Program-made: the position numbers and the translations under genes | Assembly (NCBI RefSeq): GCF_020080835.1 | Contig: NC_058158.1 | Coordinates: 36,288,305-36,352,304 of the forward strand | Length of the DNA: 64,000 bases | From: Cotesia glomerata | Lineage: Eukaryota; Arthropoda; Insecta; Hymenoptera; Braconidae | Direction of reading: 5' to 3' | Notes under the pieces: generated by a model | Told to the model about the DNA's origin: nothing | The model's database searches: none | The model's input: only the letters and a program-made list of their open reading frames with translations | Part shown: positions 12,601 through 26,500 of the stretch, one piece after another | Layout of the letters: every line of letters starts with the position of its first letter | Position numbering within the stretch: the first letter of the stretch is position 1

Positions 12601-15600
12601 TAAAGCGTAATTTTAATCCGAAGAAATTGAAATAAATTACAAACTTCTTTATGCTTATCAGCGCGTCTAACTATATAATCTGATGAAAAGGGTAAGAAAT
12701 AGATAGAATACATAAAATACATTACATGTCGTGTAAATATTGTTTTTCTTCGACCTAAAAAAAATATAAATACAAAGGAATACACTTATTTGAAAGCACG
12801 TATCAATGTTACTGATGGAAAATCGATAGTTACCATAGGTTACTATTTCATAACTTTTATTTTCTATTAAATTTTCCTCGTGTCCTTAAATTATACCTCG
12901 TGTTTAGTTTGTACACAACCGATCCTCTATCTGTATTTTCCGCACGGACAAACTCAATATTATATTGATACATCTACCGGGACTATGCATTTTATATTTT
13001 TATCTAGATGGAGATACCGATTCTATTTCACGTAACAGAATAAAAGCTTCACCTTATATCAAATGTAGTGAATAATACATCAACATAAATGTATAAGTTT
13101 ACTTTATGATATTTTAATTCATTAATATTATAATACTAATTCCCGATTATCACCACTGATAATTCTGGATATCAACCATTGCATAATAATGATAATAATA
13201 GTAATGAAGAACTATGAAATGGTTCAGTAATAATTTACCGACTATCGGCGACTATAAATAATTTCATAATTTAATGCTTCATTACCAGCACGAACATCAC
13301 GTCATGTTTTTTTTTTATTTTTCCTCGCATATATTCAAAATCCATAAAATGCCAATTAATATTATTAATTATTTTAATTATCAGTAATAAAAAAATCAGT
13401 TGAAGCAATTAATATTTTATCGAATAATTGAACTTTTTAATCTATAGGTGAGCCAAAATCTGATGAAAAAATTCAAGAGCCAGATAATCAGAAGCCAGTC
13501 AACACCAGCGATCGCAATATCGCCAGTAATAAACGCACTAAGAATAAAAAACGTCGTGAGGCTCAGCAAGAATTTACTCATTCATGGGTCGTGGGCACTC
13601 TTAAGGGCCACACTGGATCAGTCTTGGATATAAACTTCTCCGGTGACGACAAATTTCTTGCTAGCTGCGCTGAAGGTATTTCTAATTTTTATCTTGCCTG
13701 CTCACTTTTATTCTTTCATTATTATTACTATTATTATACTAATTATACACACACGACCTTTAGTTCCTCTATTTCATTAATTTCATTCAATTCCCAACTG
13801 TAATATTTAGCCCCGTATGAATAATCTGGACCACCCGTTGCATCATTCAGCACCTAGACTTAGAGCTTAATTTATTCACAGTTATTGAACTGCGGTTTGC
13901 CCCAATTTGTAACAATCCCCTTCTTAGCTTACGTAATAGAATATTAATACGTTAAATTAGTTACAGTAATTTCATAAATTACAAAATTTTTTACTAAAAT
14001 TATTATGATTAAAAAAAATAATGAATGAAATGATTAAAATCTGTACCCACACTGAAGTTGATAAAGAAATCGCAAATATATAAATATATATTATTTCTTT
14101 AGTTAACAAAAATAACTCAATCATGTTAATGACACTCTTTTCGCGCTCTATTTATTTTCGATCTGAATTTTTTTAATTATAAACGTACTTTTATTTATAT
14201 TATTATTCATTCGGTAGTCAAATGTTCTAATTTGAATTATAATACAAATCAATGTGATTAAAATTATAATTACAATTACATTGAATAAAATAATTTAAAA
14301 AAAAGAGTTTCTATTTGAGAAACTATAGACTTTTGTCTTTTTGTTCTATTTAAAATAATACGTTCAATGCTAAATGTTTTTTATCTTGTTACCAATAAGT
14401 ATATACTCTATCTAGAAGATAGTAATAGGCTTAAAAGTAAGTACTTTGGCCATGAAAAAAATATTTATGCAATTGAAATAGACTTTTTTATTTATATATT
14501 TTTTGTCACTATGATGGATTTTGAATAATTGTTATCATCCAAGGTCAATTGTTCCTTACATTTTTTGTTTATTTGTAGAGTACTAAAAACATAAACGTAT
14601 TTCAAGGAAATTGTACAGTTAACAGTATGGAAAAAAAAAAAAAAAATTCAGTTCAAGCTTAACCCCTCAAGATCTCTGAACTTGGTGGTTTAGGTCACGA
14701 ATGCTCACCTCAGCTGTTCATCTTTTAACGAATGACTACTAGTACTAGTTCTTACATTACATTGCATTACATTAGACAGGCTGTACGAGTCCGCGGAGAA
14801 TAGAGTCGTAATCGTGGGTAACGGTAGTCTAGAGTGGGTTACTGTGGCTCCTTACATTAGTTACACGATGGTACTTTGCTGAGACCCCGTTATCGTCAGG
14901 ATATGGGGGAATTATTTATAAAATAATTTACAGTAATCAAGTGCAATGAAAGCAACTTTAATTTTAAATTATCTCCTAGTACAACTAGATAAAAATAATA
15001 TATAATATATGTCTAGCGTATTTATATCACCTTTGAGATAATTATGTTTTATTTCATTTTTTGGAGCATGCTTTTACGAAGCTAGAAGGTGAAAAAAAAT
15101 GTATAAAAATGGAAATGTACATTATTTTAAATGTAAAATAAAATAATTCCGAGGAAGAAAGTGATTAAATGAAATGACTTAATCGCATTCTTCCTGTTCA
15201 ATTCCAAATTACGTAGACCTTCGTGACAGAGAGATCAAGAAAGATTATGTTTTAAGCCCGAGAAAACATTTCCTCGCGGTAAAATGATATATACAGCTAG
15301 CTTAGCGTTATTTAGATACACTTTGAGAAAAGAAATGAAGGAAAGAGTCACTACTTTTTCTTCTTCCTCTCTTCTTCTTTAACACTAAACTCTCAAACGA
15401 TTTCATAATAATCCAACGGTATCGGACAACCGTGCGAACAGGAATCGTCTTTTTTCCCGTTATCGTACTTTAAACCTTAATATTTATAATTTTTGTCGTT
15501 AATAAATTTAATAGTTCACACATTTAAATTCACCGACCTTGGCAAGTGTTGCTAAGGCAATAAGTCTGGCTAAAAACTGTATGTAAGCTATTGCGGTTAG

Positions 15601-18600
15601 ATCCGCTAATAATTTATCCGTTCAAAGTTAAGATATTTGCTCACTAGAAAATTATAAATTATCGGTCATATTATAAGTCAGACAGTGTCATGCATACATA
15701 CGCTTTTTAGTTAAAACTCAGATGCTGCTTCTGAAGATACTAAGTCAATCTACTTGTAGTAACCTTGTCTATATGCTCTCATGATCATTATCATTATCCA
15801 TCTAAGATTTTATAAGCTTTATCTTACTGACATTGACTTTGAGATCGTCACTCTGTAAAAAAAAATTTTTTATCATTTAGAATTGGTTTTAAACTCGACG
15901 AATTTCACAATTATTTCATGTCCCACTTCCTGTAATAGAATTTGTTTGAAAAGTGTCACTAGAAAAAATTCCACGATACGGGTTATTTTTAAAATGTTAT
16001 TTCTCGCGCCTGTATGTTGGAATTTTTTCTTAATCCATCTAAATTAAAGCTAACTCTCAGCGTGTTGTTTACACTGATTACAAGAGTGCTGAATTAACCA
16101 TGAGTTAATTTATAAGTTTATTAATACGTAAAATAATCAACTTCAAGGTTGGGTACCAAAAAAAATATTTCTGATGCATGTGTTTGGTATACGTGTGCCT
16201 AATTGATAGATTTATTTCTACCTTATGTCACTATAATATATTTGTAAATAGATATATGCGTATTTATTTGTGAATAAAATATAAGAATCTATAAGAATTA
16301 TAATGATGAATACTTTTTTAAAAATTTCTTTTTATTAGCAGAAACTTGGACATTAAATTTTTTTTTTTATATTGATTTATTATTATTATTTTCGACTAGA
16401 ATTCATCGCGTGTTTGCTTTTGTTCTTTGTTTTAATTATTCAATTAAAAACTTTTCCTAAGTTAAAAGTATTATTGCTAATTATATGGCGCTTTATATTC
16501 TGGAGTTTAAATATGATTTTAGGTAATTTAATAATGTACAGTGTGTGTATCTAATTTAAATCTTTGGAAAAAATTTTAAATGTATGTAAAAGTGAGACTA
16601 TATCCAGGTTGCTAATGATCAGTTCACTATAGTCAATTAGTTGCCAATTTGGTTAGAGACCCTCATCCCTCAGGTGAAAATTTCAGTTTAAACAGAAACG
16701 TGGTCGTAAACAGTCGATGATTTAAAAGTTAAAAAAAATATTAACTTTATTTTTTAAACTACTTCTCAGTTATTAAAAATTGTTAATTATATAAACAGTG
16801 TATTATTACGATAATAATTTACTATTATTATAATAATTAATCAAGGTAAAAAAAATTTTTATATTAATATTTATTGTATTTGATAAAAATTAACACGAAA
16901 ATTGTCGGGAAATTTTTTTGATAGCGTATAAGTTTTTGAAAAATTGCTTGTTTTATTTAAATTCAGAATAATTATTTATTGCCATTAATTGAAAATTATA
17001 ATTATATGGTTTTTGTGAGGGTTAGATTTTTTTTTTCAAATACGTGATCACCACGTGTATGGGTAAAATTATAACCAAAAAGTATTATATTCAATTACTT
17101 ATTTTTTTCATAGAGCTTTGTATCTATAAAAATATATTGCAATGCATTTCTTCTTAAATAATATTATTTTTTAAAAGTAGAATAACATAATTTTTACACT
17201 TTAACAACCAACTAGTTATTGATAACTAATAAAATATAATTCATTTAAGAAGCCTGAAAAAGTTATCCAAAGAAACAAAAAGTCACAAGTCAAAAAGAAA
17301 CACAGATAGAAAAATTAACTTGATTCAAGAGAACAAATTCTTGAGCTAAGATAAAATTATTAGTTTAACAAAAAATTCTTGACTCAAGAATTTATTCTCT
17401 TCTTCCGAGAAATTTATTCTTTTCCTTATAGTAATTTTGGTTTAAGAATTTTTGTCTTGAGTCAAGTTAACCTTTCTACCCGTGTAAAATAAATGTAATA
17501 AAAGAATTATAATTTAATGTCCAATTTTCTACTAATTTAAAAAAATACACGATTCACGGAAAAAATTAACTGTTGCTGCAACAGGAGGCAGTCATGTTGC
17601 AGCAACAGGATTACCACTGTTATTGCGACTTAATAGTAAAATATACACTGAAAAAAAAAATTCTTGACTGGAGTGTAAATTTTCTTGGCTCAAGAAAATA
17701 TTAAGGAAGGTTGAAAATTTCTTGAATGAAGTCAAAGTTTCTTGGGCCAAGAAAATTTTCTTGAGTCAAGAAAATTTTTTCTTGCTCCAAAATAATTTTC
17801 GTTTTCCTTAAAATTTTCTTGGCGCAAGAAATTCGTTTTTTGTGTGTAGTTGGGTCATTCCATGTCAAATTGACCTACAGTTGGAATTGACCCCTTTTGA
17901 TTTGGATAAATTTTGATCAGAAATTTTCTTTTATCATATAACGAACTTCTGCCAGACGAAAAAAAATTAAAAAACTTTATTCAAAAGATATGCAAATTCA
18001 AAATTTCGCTATTTTTTCAGTTTTTTAATTTTGTTTTTGGAATATCTCGAACGTTATTGTAGATACGGGAATGGCCTTTCGTTTGTTTGAAAGGGGACAC
18101 TTGGGGCTATTGAAAAAAAAATATTTTGGAAAAAAATTTTGAAAAATGCCAAATTTGTCAAATTTTAAATTTTTGAAAATCGTCAAAAATTTCGATTGAC
18201 ATTAAAATTTTGGCTCAATTTTTTTTTGTATAATACCTTGTACTGATCTTAAAAGACCCTGAAATTTTTAGAACTGTGTGTTTTTTTTGTAAACATGAAT
18301 TTTTGAATTAAAAAAAAATTTTTTTCTTGTTTTTTGCAACTTTAAAATAAGTTAATACTTAAATAACTTTTAAGTAAAGTTATGCAGGTACATAGTATTG
18401 TGATTTTGAGCATTAAAAAATTAAATTTACAACGTGGAAATATTAAATAATAAATTAATTTCAATTTTTTTTTATTTTTTTGAAGTAATCTTAAAGTCAG
18501 GCTTAACACATGATATAGTTTCTTATTTTTTTTAACGCATGATATATTTTGTCCGTTTCTTCACTTCAATAACAGTTTTTAACGTCAAATAACTCAAACA

Positions 18601-21600
18601 GATATAAATTTCCAATAAAAATCAAAAATCATATGATGAGAAAATCAATTTTGTTTTGTTTTTTCGAATACTTGTTTACTTACAAATTTCTGTACATTAA
18701 TGTTGCTCAATCTCAAATTTCAAATCATTTCCATCTTAAAAAGACGATAAATGGCGTCGAAAAATTTAAATGAAGTAAAAAAACGACGAATAATAATTAT
18801 ATCATGCGTTAAGCCTGACTTTAAGATTACTTCAAAAAAATAAAAAAAAGTTAAAATTATTTTAATATTTAATATTTCCACATCGTGCATTTAATTTTTT
18901 AATGCTCAAAATTACAATACTATGTATCTGCATAACTTTACCTTATTTAAAAAGTTGCAAAAAACAAGAAAAACGTTTTTTTTTTAATTAAAAAATTCAC
19001 GTTTAAAAAAAAACACACACAGTTCTAAAAATTTCAGGATCTTTTAAGATCAGTACAACGTACTATACAAAACAAAATTGAGCTAAAATTTAAATGTCAA
19101 TCGAAATTTTTGACGATTTTCAAAAATTTAAAATTTGACAAATTTGGCATTTTTCAAAATTTTTTTCCAAAATAATTTTTTTTTTCAATAGCCCCAAGTG
19201 TCCCCTTTCAAACAAACGAAAGACCATTCCCGTATCTATAATAACGTTCGAGATATTCCAAAAACAAAATTAAAAAACTGAAAAAATAGCGAAATTTTGA
19301 ATTTGCATATCTTTTGAATAAAATTTTTTAATTTTTTTTTGTCTGGCAGAAGTTCGTTATATGATAAAAGAAAATTTCTAATCAAAATTTATCCAAATCA
19401 AAAAGGGTCAATTCCAACTGTAGGTCAATTTGACATGGAATGACCCAACTATATTTTACTATTAAGTCGCAATAACAGTAGTAATCCTGTTGCTGCAACA
19501 GGATTTTTTTCCGTGTTGAATAAGGATTCTAATACAACATTGAATCAAATTGTTCAATTGTTAATTAGTCAGGTGGATTTATATTTTATTTTTGTGTATA
19601 ATAAAGATTGCAGCTTGTTGCCGAAAGAAACGCTGAAGGACAACGAGGGTGAAGTGGTTAACAGTTCAGCAAAATCCTCACCGTCAAGCAGTCATAGCAG
19701 CAAAAAGTCGAGCAAGAAAGATCCAACAACCAACAGAAAGAAAAATTCCAGCCTTGTCAACAAATCAATGGTCATCCGAAGCTGCAGCAGTAGTATAAGC
19801 AGTAACAGCAATAGTAGCAGCATGGAGTCTGTTTCCTCAATTAAAGACCAAGCTTCGTTGAGTCGCCGCCAGAAAAAAAACAGACGTGCGAATCGTGACC
19901 AAAATCAGGTGGATTTAAACGATTATCATCGCTTTCCTTGCAATGATAATTGTATCAAGCCCACAATTTATCATTATCCTTTCCAATACACATCGATGTA
20001 CTCGGAGTCGTTTGTTTCGCCATTAATGATAGCACGTGGGATCCAAAATCAAGAAATTGATTCTGGAATTCACAATCACGTGAATGCCGTGTTTCAAAAA
20101 AACAACGCGGCATATAGACTCAATTATGATGTATACAATCGATCCCATTATAATTCTGTCCAGTACAGTGAATATCGCGAGTGTTTGAAGTATATGAGCC
20201 ATTCTGCGCTCATATCTAAGTTGAAAAGTTTAACCCATCCGACCAACTATTTGCAGTGTCTGGGTTATTTGTACAAGAAAGATCTCAACAGCAGTAGTGT
20301 TTCTTTCCTTCACACGCCTCACTGTGAATTGATACAATTCTTCTATAGCTATTCGGAAGAAGATAGAAAAAAATTCAATTACAGGCAGAGGAAATATTTG
20401 AATGTTAATGCCAAAATATTCATACCCAGTGGTCTGAGTTACAAACCAAAGAGTTGTTCAAGCATTAGCAACTCGGTTGAAAGTTCAGACTTTGAGTCTG
20501 AAAGTTCTTCAGACAGTGAAAAAAATTCAGAATCCAGCGAATCATCAGCGTCGCATCAGATGAATTCTGATGAAAAAGTCGATCCGATGCTGTTGATTTT
20601 GAATTACTTTGAAAAATACAATAAAAACAAAGAGGATACCGGTGAACGTGAATGTGCAAGATGTACTAAAAAATTTTACATCAACCCATTGACGGAAGAC
20701 TATATCGTGAAGGAAAAATGTATTTATCATTGTAAAAGTGAAATGGATTTATCTCCGATAAGCAACAGCAAAGTTAGAAAATGTTGTCAACGGCCAAGAG
20801 ATTCAATGGGTTGCATGGAAGCTGATTTTCACGTGTGGACTGGAACCAAACCAGGTGTAAATGGTCCTTTCTACGAATATATGTGTGCACAACCTTTGAA
20901 AAATTCAAAAAACAGACAAATGTATGACGTGATAGCTTTGGACTGCGAAATGTGCATTACTAGCCAGGGCTTTGAACCCACGAGACTCACAATTGTGCAA
21001 TTAGACGGATCGATAGTTTACGACGAGTTCATAAAACCGGAACATAAAATAATCGATTACAATACGCATTACTCCGGTATTCGTGAAGGAGACCTCGTGC
21101 ATGCAAAAACTCTTCAAAAAGTCCATCAAGATTTGAAGAAGTTAATTCATGCCGATACCATAATAATTGGACACGGTTTGGAAAATGATCTCAGAAAATT
21201 GAAAATTTATCACGAAACTGTACTGGACACAGCATTTATTTATCCACACAAACTTGGGTTTCCGAATAAAAAGAAGTTGAAAATTCTCGCGGAAACAGAA
21301 TTAAATCGGACAATACAAAGTGCGGAACATTATGCCTACGAAGACGCAAAAGCAGCAATGGATTTGGCCCTTAATAAAGTTTTGGAAGATGTGGCGAAAC
21401 GAAAATGAATAAATATTTAGTTATAGGAACTTTATAATATTAATGTGTGGTGTTACGAGTGTTATTATATACAAGTTAAGTGAAGTCTGTGATACATTTA
21501 TATGTATGTATACTAAAAGTGATGTTTACATTGCCCACCTTTACTTATATACAACTTGTCTTCATATTGAAGAGACATTGTAAGCAAGTGTTATTTTGTC

Positions 21601-23562
21601 ATTTATAATTATTCGCAGTATTCCATAACTAACAAAATTATATTCATTTTAAACACTTATTTACTCTATTACATACTCATTTGATTGACATTTATCATTC
21701 TTTACTCATGAGAGACTTTTAAATATTCAATAATGTTAATATTGATGAGAGGTATTTTGTATATATATATAAATGTATGAGTGTTGCGCGATTGTTGCAA
21801 TAAATTTTAATGTGATTTTAAATCTGTACAAACTTATCATGTTAATTAATCATCATTCGCTTCAAATTTATATTATTTTTCACTCATTTTTTATTGGCAG
21901 CATAATGTATTTATTTAAATGTACGAAATTTAAACCGTATATTACCACACATCAATTCATCTAATGAAGAATATTCGATTATATTTTTTTAACTGATATA
22001 CGAACGAAAATATTTATGATTTTTTTTTTCTTAAAACAATTAATTTTTTAATTTTTACGGCTGTGCGCTTCCATGAATCTCATGTTGCGAATATTTTATT
22101 AAAAGGTGATTTAAAATTTAAAATAAAAAAAATGAAAAAAATAAACATAACAATGTAAAGTGTCTTAAAAACATATGACGTATTGATTTATCTTTTTTTT
22201 TGTTTTTTAATTATTTTGTCTTCCGTTTTAATACTTCTGTTTTGATAAAGACTAATGATTAAAATGTTATACTTATAAGTATAAGTAAACGCGATAACAA
22301 TTTGTCTCATTTTTTTTTTTTTTTTTCGTTGTTTTGTAATTACTGTGTAAAAAATTACTCATAAACTTGATCGTAATATTAAAATTATCGCTCTATAATA
22401 ATTGAGATATTATCAAGTGTAGATAATTAGGCTACGGTCTATTTTGATAATAAACGAAATTGATTTTAATCACCTATTTTTTAATTAAAACAATATATCT
22501 TCACGTTCCGTTGAAAACAAATTTATTAGTTGTTTTTCTACACAAAAAAAGTTTTCAACTTTAATTTTCATAATCTTATTTATTGAAAATATACAAACGA
22601 ATGTTATTTGTAAAAAAATTTTATCCCAAGATAAATCAATACAAAACGATATTACTTATAGGTACAACATATAAAATACTGTATATATAAACCACTAAGT
22701 TATTAATGTAAGATTATTTTTATAACTATTGTTTTAAGACTTGATATACTTATAATGTAAATGTAAAATAGAACTATATTAATATAGGTTTTTTACTTAA
22801 TCTATAAAAAAAATTGCACATGTTTTATTTATTATTCTGTCTACACTATTTATTTATTTATTTATTTATCTTAAAATCCTAATTCCCTTGTAAATTAAAT
22901 TCTAAGTGTGAAATTCATCGAGAGACAACTCAGGTGTGACGTATCTCATCGGCCTTTAAAACTGACCTAACCAGCAGTTGTAGAACTTGGTCTGTATCCA
23001 TTGCAACATCGAATTCATTATAAATGATAATAATTTGCCAAAGTTGGTGAAAACATGAAGAAAAACATGTCTTGAAATTTATTTTCGCAATTGAATTCAT
23101 ACCAGTGAGGACTACGTATGTAATTTTTATATCCTTAAATTGGTGAAGACGCGTTCTCGTGTCTTGTATTTCTTAATTTTAACGTCTTTTAATTTGTCAA
23201 CGTCGTTTCCTCAACTTGAATCAACTTTTTACTATTTTTTTGTCTTAATCCTTTTGCTTTCTATATAAGTCGTGGATTTTAATCCCATGCGATTTGTAAT
23301 TATTTTACTGCTTTCCTCGAATAAATTAAATCCTATCTATATACGGATAGCTAATTTTTGAGATTAACACAGTTTAATCGGTTGAATTTATTTAACCAAT
23401 TAGTATTACACTTAGTAGCTCAACACCGCTTCTTTTTCGACGCTCAATTTTAGAGGTAAAAAACAATTTGAACATAGATAATATAACATTATATGGTAAA
23501 ATATAATAATTATGAATATTATTCTGAACAAGTCAGGGACATGACCAGCTGTTTTTTCTACT

Positions 23563-23595
<33 letters not shown>

Positions 23596-26500
23596 CTTCT
23601 ATGGTATATTAAACACACGACAAATAAATTTATCAAACGTTAAATATTCTCAAACATTAAAGCTAAAGAATGTTTTTCTTATCACAATTCATTAAAATAG
23701 ACCATTTAAATAAAAATAATATTTTATAAACTTAATATAGATAGTGTAATTTCAAAAGTAAATAACGTTAGAGTCCCAATAGAATATTTAATAATACTAA
23801 TATATAACTTCTTTTAGAAGAGTTCATTAATTTTAATAGGCTATTTTTTTTATCGAAATATTAATATTATATAATCGTTTAGAAATTATATCTACTAATT
23901 TTTTAAATAAAAATAAATTTATACTTCTACACTTATTGAACTTGCTGCGATTTAAATATCTATTAAATTCCACTATAAAAACAAAAAATTTTTCTTATAA
24001 GTTTATTGGCAAATCAAAAAAAAAAAAAATTAAATTACTTTTAGAAGTTTATACTTATGTGGAACAATAAAACAAAAGTAAGTAGTGAGGCATTAAAAAT
24101 CTTTTTTATTTTGTTGCCCAACTTTTTGCTATAAAATATAAAGAGAAGATCTGAAATGTGAATTCTACCGTCATGGCCATATCCTACAGGTTAACGAACT
24201 CAAAATCTAGTCGAAAAGAAGTAATCCAAGATCTATAATTCATTATTTTTTGTATATAGTTCTCGAAATAAAATAATATAAATTTGACCGCTAAGCTGAT
24301 CTTGATATCAATCTTCAGCGAGCCATGATTTCCGGATAAGTTAATTCCCGTGAAAGCGAATCGACCGAGAGGATCTCAACTTTATTATTAAGAATATATT
24401 TGCAATGTAATGTTATCAAAATGAGTCATAAAGTGATATCCTCAAACAAATCCACTCTGGAGTTAATAAAAATGAAATGGGAAATCCAAAAAGACCGCAA
24501 GAAGTGTATATTCGTAACTAGGTCTTTAACTGGGGCACTCTGCCAGTGTCAGTGGATTTTTAGAGGCTTACACCCATATTATAACCGTAATAATGATGAT
24601 AACAAGCACAGTAACTTGACTGAACGGATTTAAAACGGTGAAAACACCACAGTGTTATATAGTTATATATATAGAAGTTCCAACAACTTTCTTTCTTGCT
24701 CTCTCGAGCTATCGTCAAAAGCCACAACGAGAACATTTGCCTGGCTTATTGGTCTGTAAACCTATAGAAACGACAAGTTTACGAACTTTCTCCTTGTAGA
24801 CTGGTCACGAGCTCCTTAGAAATCGCCGTTGCTTATTTTTTTTTTCACAATGTTTCTTTTAGGACGTTAACACCTACTCATCTGAATAATCTCGCCCCAG
24901 AATGATGCGTTTCACCGCTCTGAAACCTTAAAAATGTTGGCTCAGTCTTCACGGTGGAAGTACTGAACTTCAAGTCTAATTTTAGATTGTTATAAATAAC
25001 ACTTGACTTCTTTGCGAATTTTTTTGTTGTCCATACATGGAAACAATGCGTATCGATGAAATATTTGACACCAAGTTGCATTCTGAAGTCGATTAAAAAA
25101 TTAAGGCGTCAAGTTTTATAAATATTCTTATTTATTATTATTAAATTTCACAATTTTTACGCAAAAAAATCTAAATTAATGTATTACTTTTTCTTTAATA
25201 CAAATTTTTCAGTAAAATAATTTTTTTTCCCTTGTACAGAAGTGTAATTATGATTTTGATACGAAATAAGATTTCTGTATGAAAATTATGTTTGATCACA
25301 TGATCATATTTTTTTAAAATTAATATTATACTTTAAATTTCTAAATTAACTTCGCCAATTTTAATATTTTCTAAAATAAAAATCTTCATTTCAATTCTGA
25401 GGAAAATAAAAAAATATTCATGTAGAAATTTAATGTTATTCAGTAAAAAAAAGTTAAAAATAGTACTTAAAATATTAATCACAAAATTTCTACAATAATT
25501 TACTTCAAAAATTGCATTATTAATCATTCAAGTGGTTAATAAATATATTCAACATTTAATTTATCTCGCTTTTGAATTATCTTTACATTGTTTAACAAAT
25601 AAACATTTTTATTATTTTGATGCATTTAAAATTTTCTGCAAAAGTCAAAATATAAATAACAAAACATTAAAATGAATAATGATTTAATTTATAACGTACA
25701 GTATTAAAAATCATGAATAAAGTTGAAAAAAAATTTTTAAATTAATAATATATACTATTAAAATCGAATTGAAGACAAGTTGATAATCATAATTTCGAAT
25801 CATTTAATTTCTCTCAGTAAAAGTTCTATCCAATTTAATTCGAAAAGCCGCTCGATTGTTAACTTCATCACCAAGCAGAGCAATTAAATTTTTTATAATT
25901 AATTATCTGCAATTAAATGCAAATAGCTGTAAACTGTTAACATTATTATTACACTGATAGAAGGATTTCTTAACATTTAAGAATATTTCTTTGTATTTAA
26001 GAAATCATTTCTTAAACATCATTTCTTAGTATTTAAAAAATATTTCTTTGTATTTAAGAAATATTTCTTAAATATTAAGAAATATATATATTTTTTAAAT
26101 ACCAAGAAATATTTCTTAAATATTAAGAAATATTTTTTAAATACTAAAAAATGATGTTTAAGAAATGATTTCTTAAATACAAAGAAATCTTCTTAAATAC
26201 TAAGAAATCCTTCTATCAGTGTATCTATCAGAACAGTATAATAATAATTAAACATACAAGTGCGCTTTGTTCGTAAACTTTTAGCTCTTTTATTATCATG
26301 TCACGTTTGAGTTATTGGTTATAATTAGTTATCGGAAAAAAGTGTAGAATTTTGTTCAAGTACGTGACCAAGTCATTAACAACGGCATGCGCGCCGATAC
26401 GAAAGTGAAGATTTTAGTTTCGTAATTATCAAACAAATGTATTATATAGTATGTTTAGTTGACAAGTAAAGTAAAGAGCCAAGTCTGTCTGCTTCTTTCT

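Larger units (their letters stand above)
17555..19515. mobile_element. 2 kb foldback element with CACGGAAAAAA tips
   Basis: Left tip CACGGAAAAAATTAACTG and right tip, inverted, ending TTTTTTTCCGTG. Both are followed inward by CTGTTGCTGCAACAGGA and GCGACTTAATAGTAAAATA. Dinucleotide TT flanks both sides. The palindrome continues through an inner pair of about 700-bp arms (17849-19449), and the left arm has a 201-bp element inserted (17646-17846). No coding frame lies inside. It ends directly before the exonuclease reading frame. Confidence 0.75.

Noticed and set aside
19513..19613. Start of the exonuclease at the first open codon (GTG at 19513)
   Set aside because: GTG is the tip of the foldback transposon, and the next 30 codons do not look like family sequence. 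An acceptor at 19613 or the ATG at 19768 is more credible.
23562..23591. Poly-T run as the poly(A) tail of a minus-strand retrocopy
   Set aside because: No gene-like sequence lies on the expected side and no flanking duplication is evident.
24400..24633. 77-codon frame in TBL2 intron 2
   Set aside because: No recognisable motif, no splice context, and composition like its flanks.
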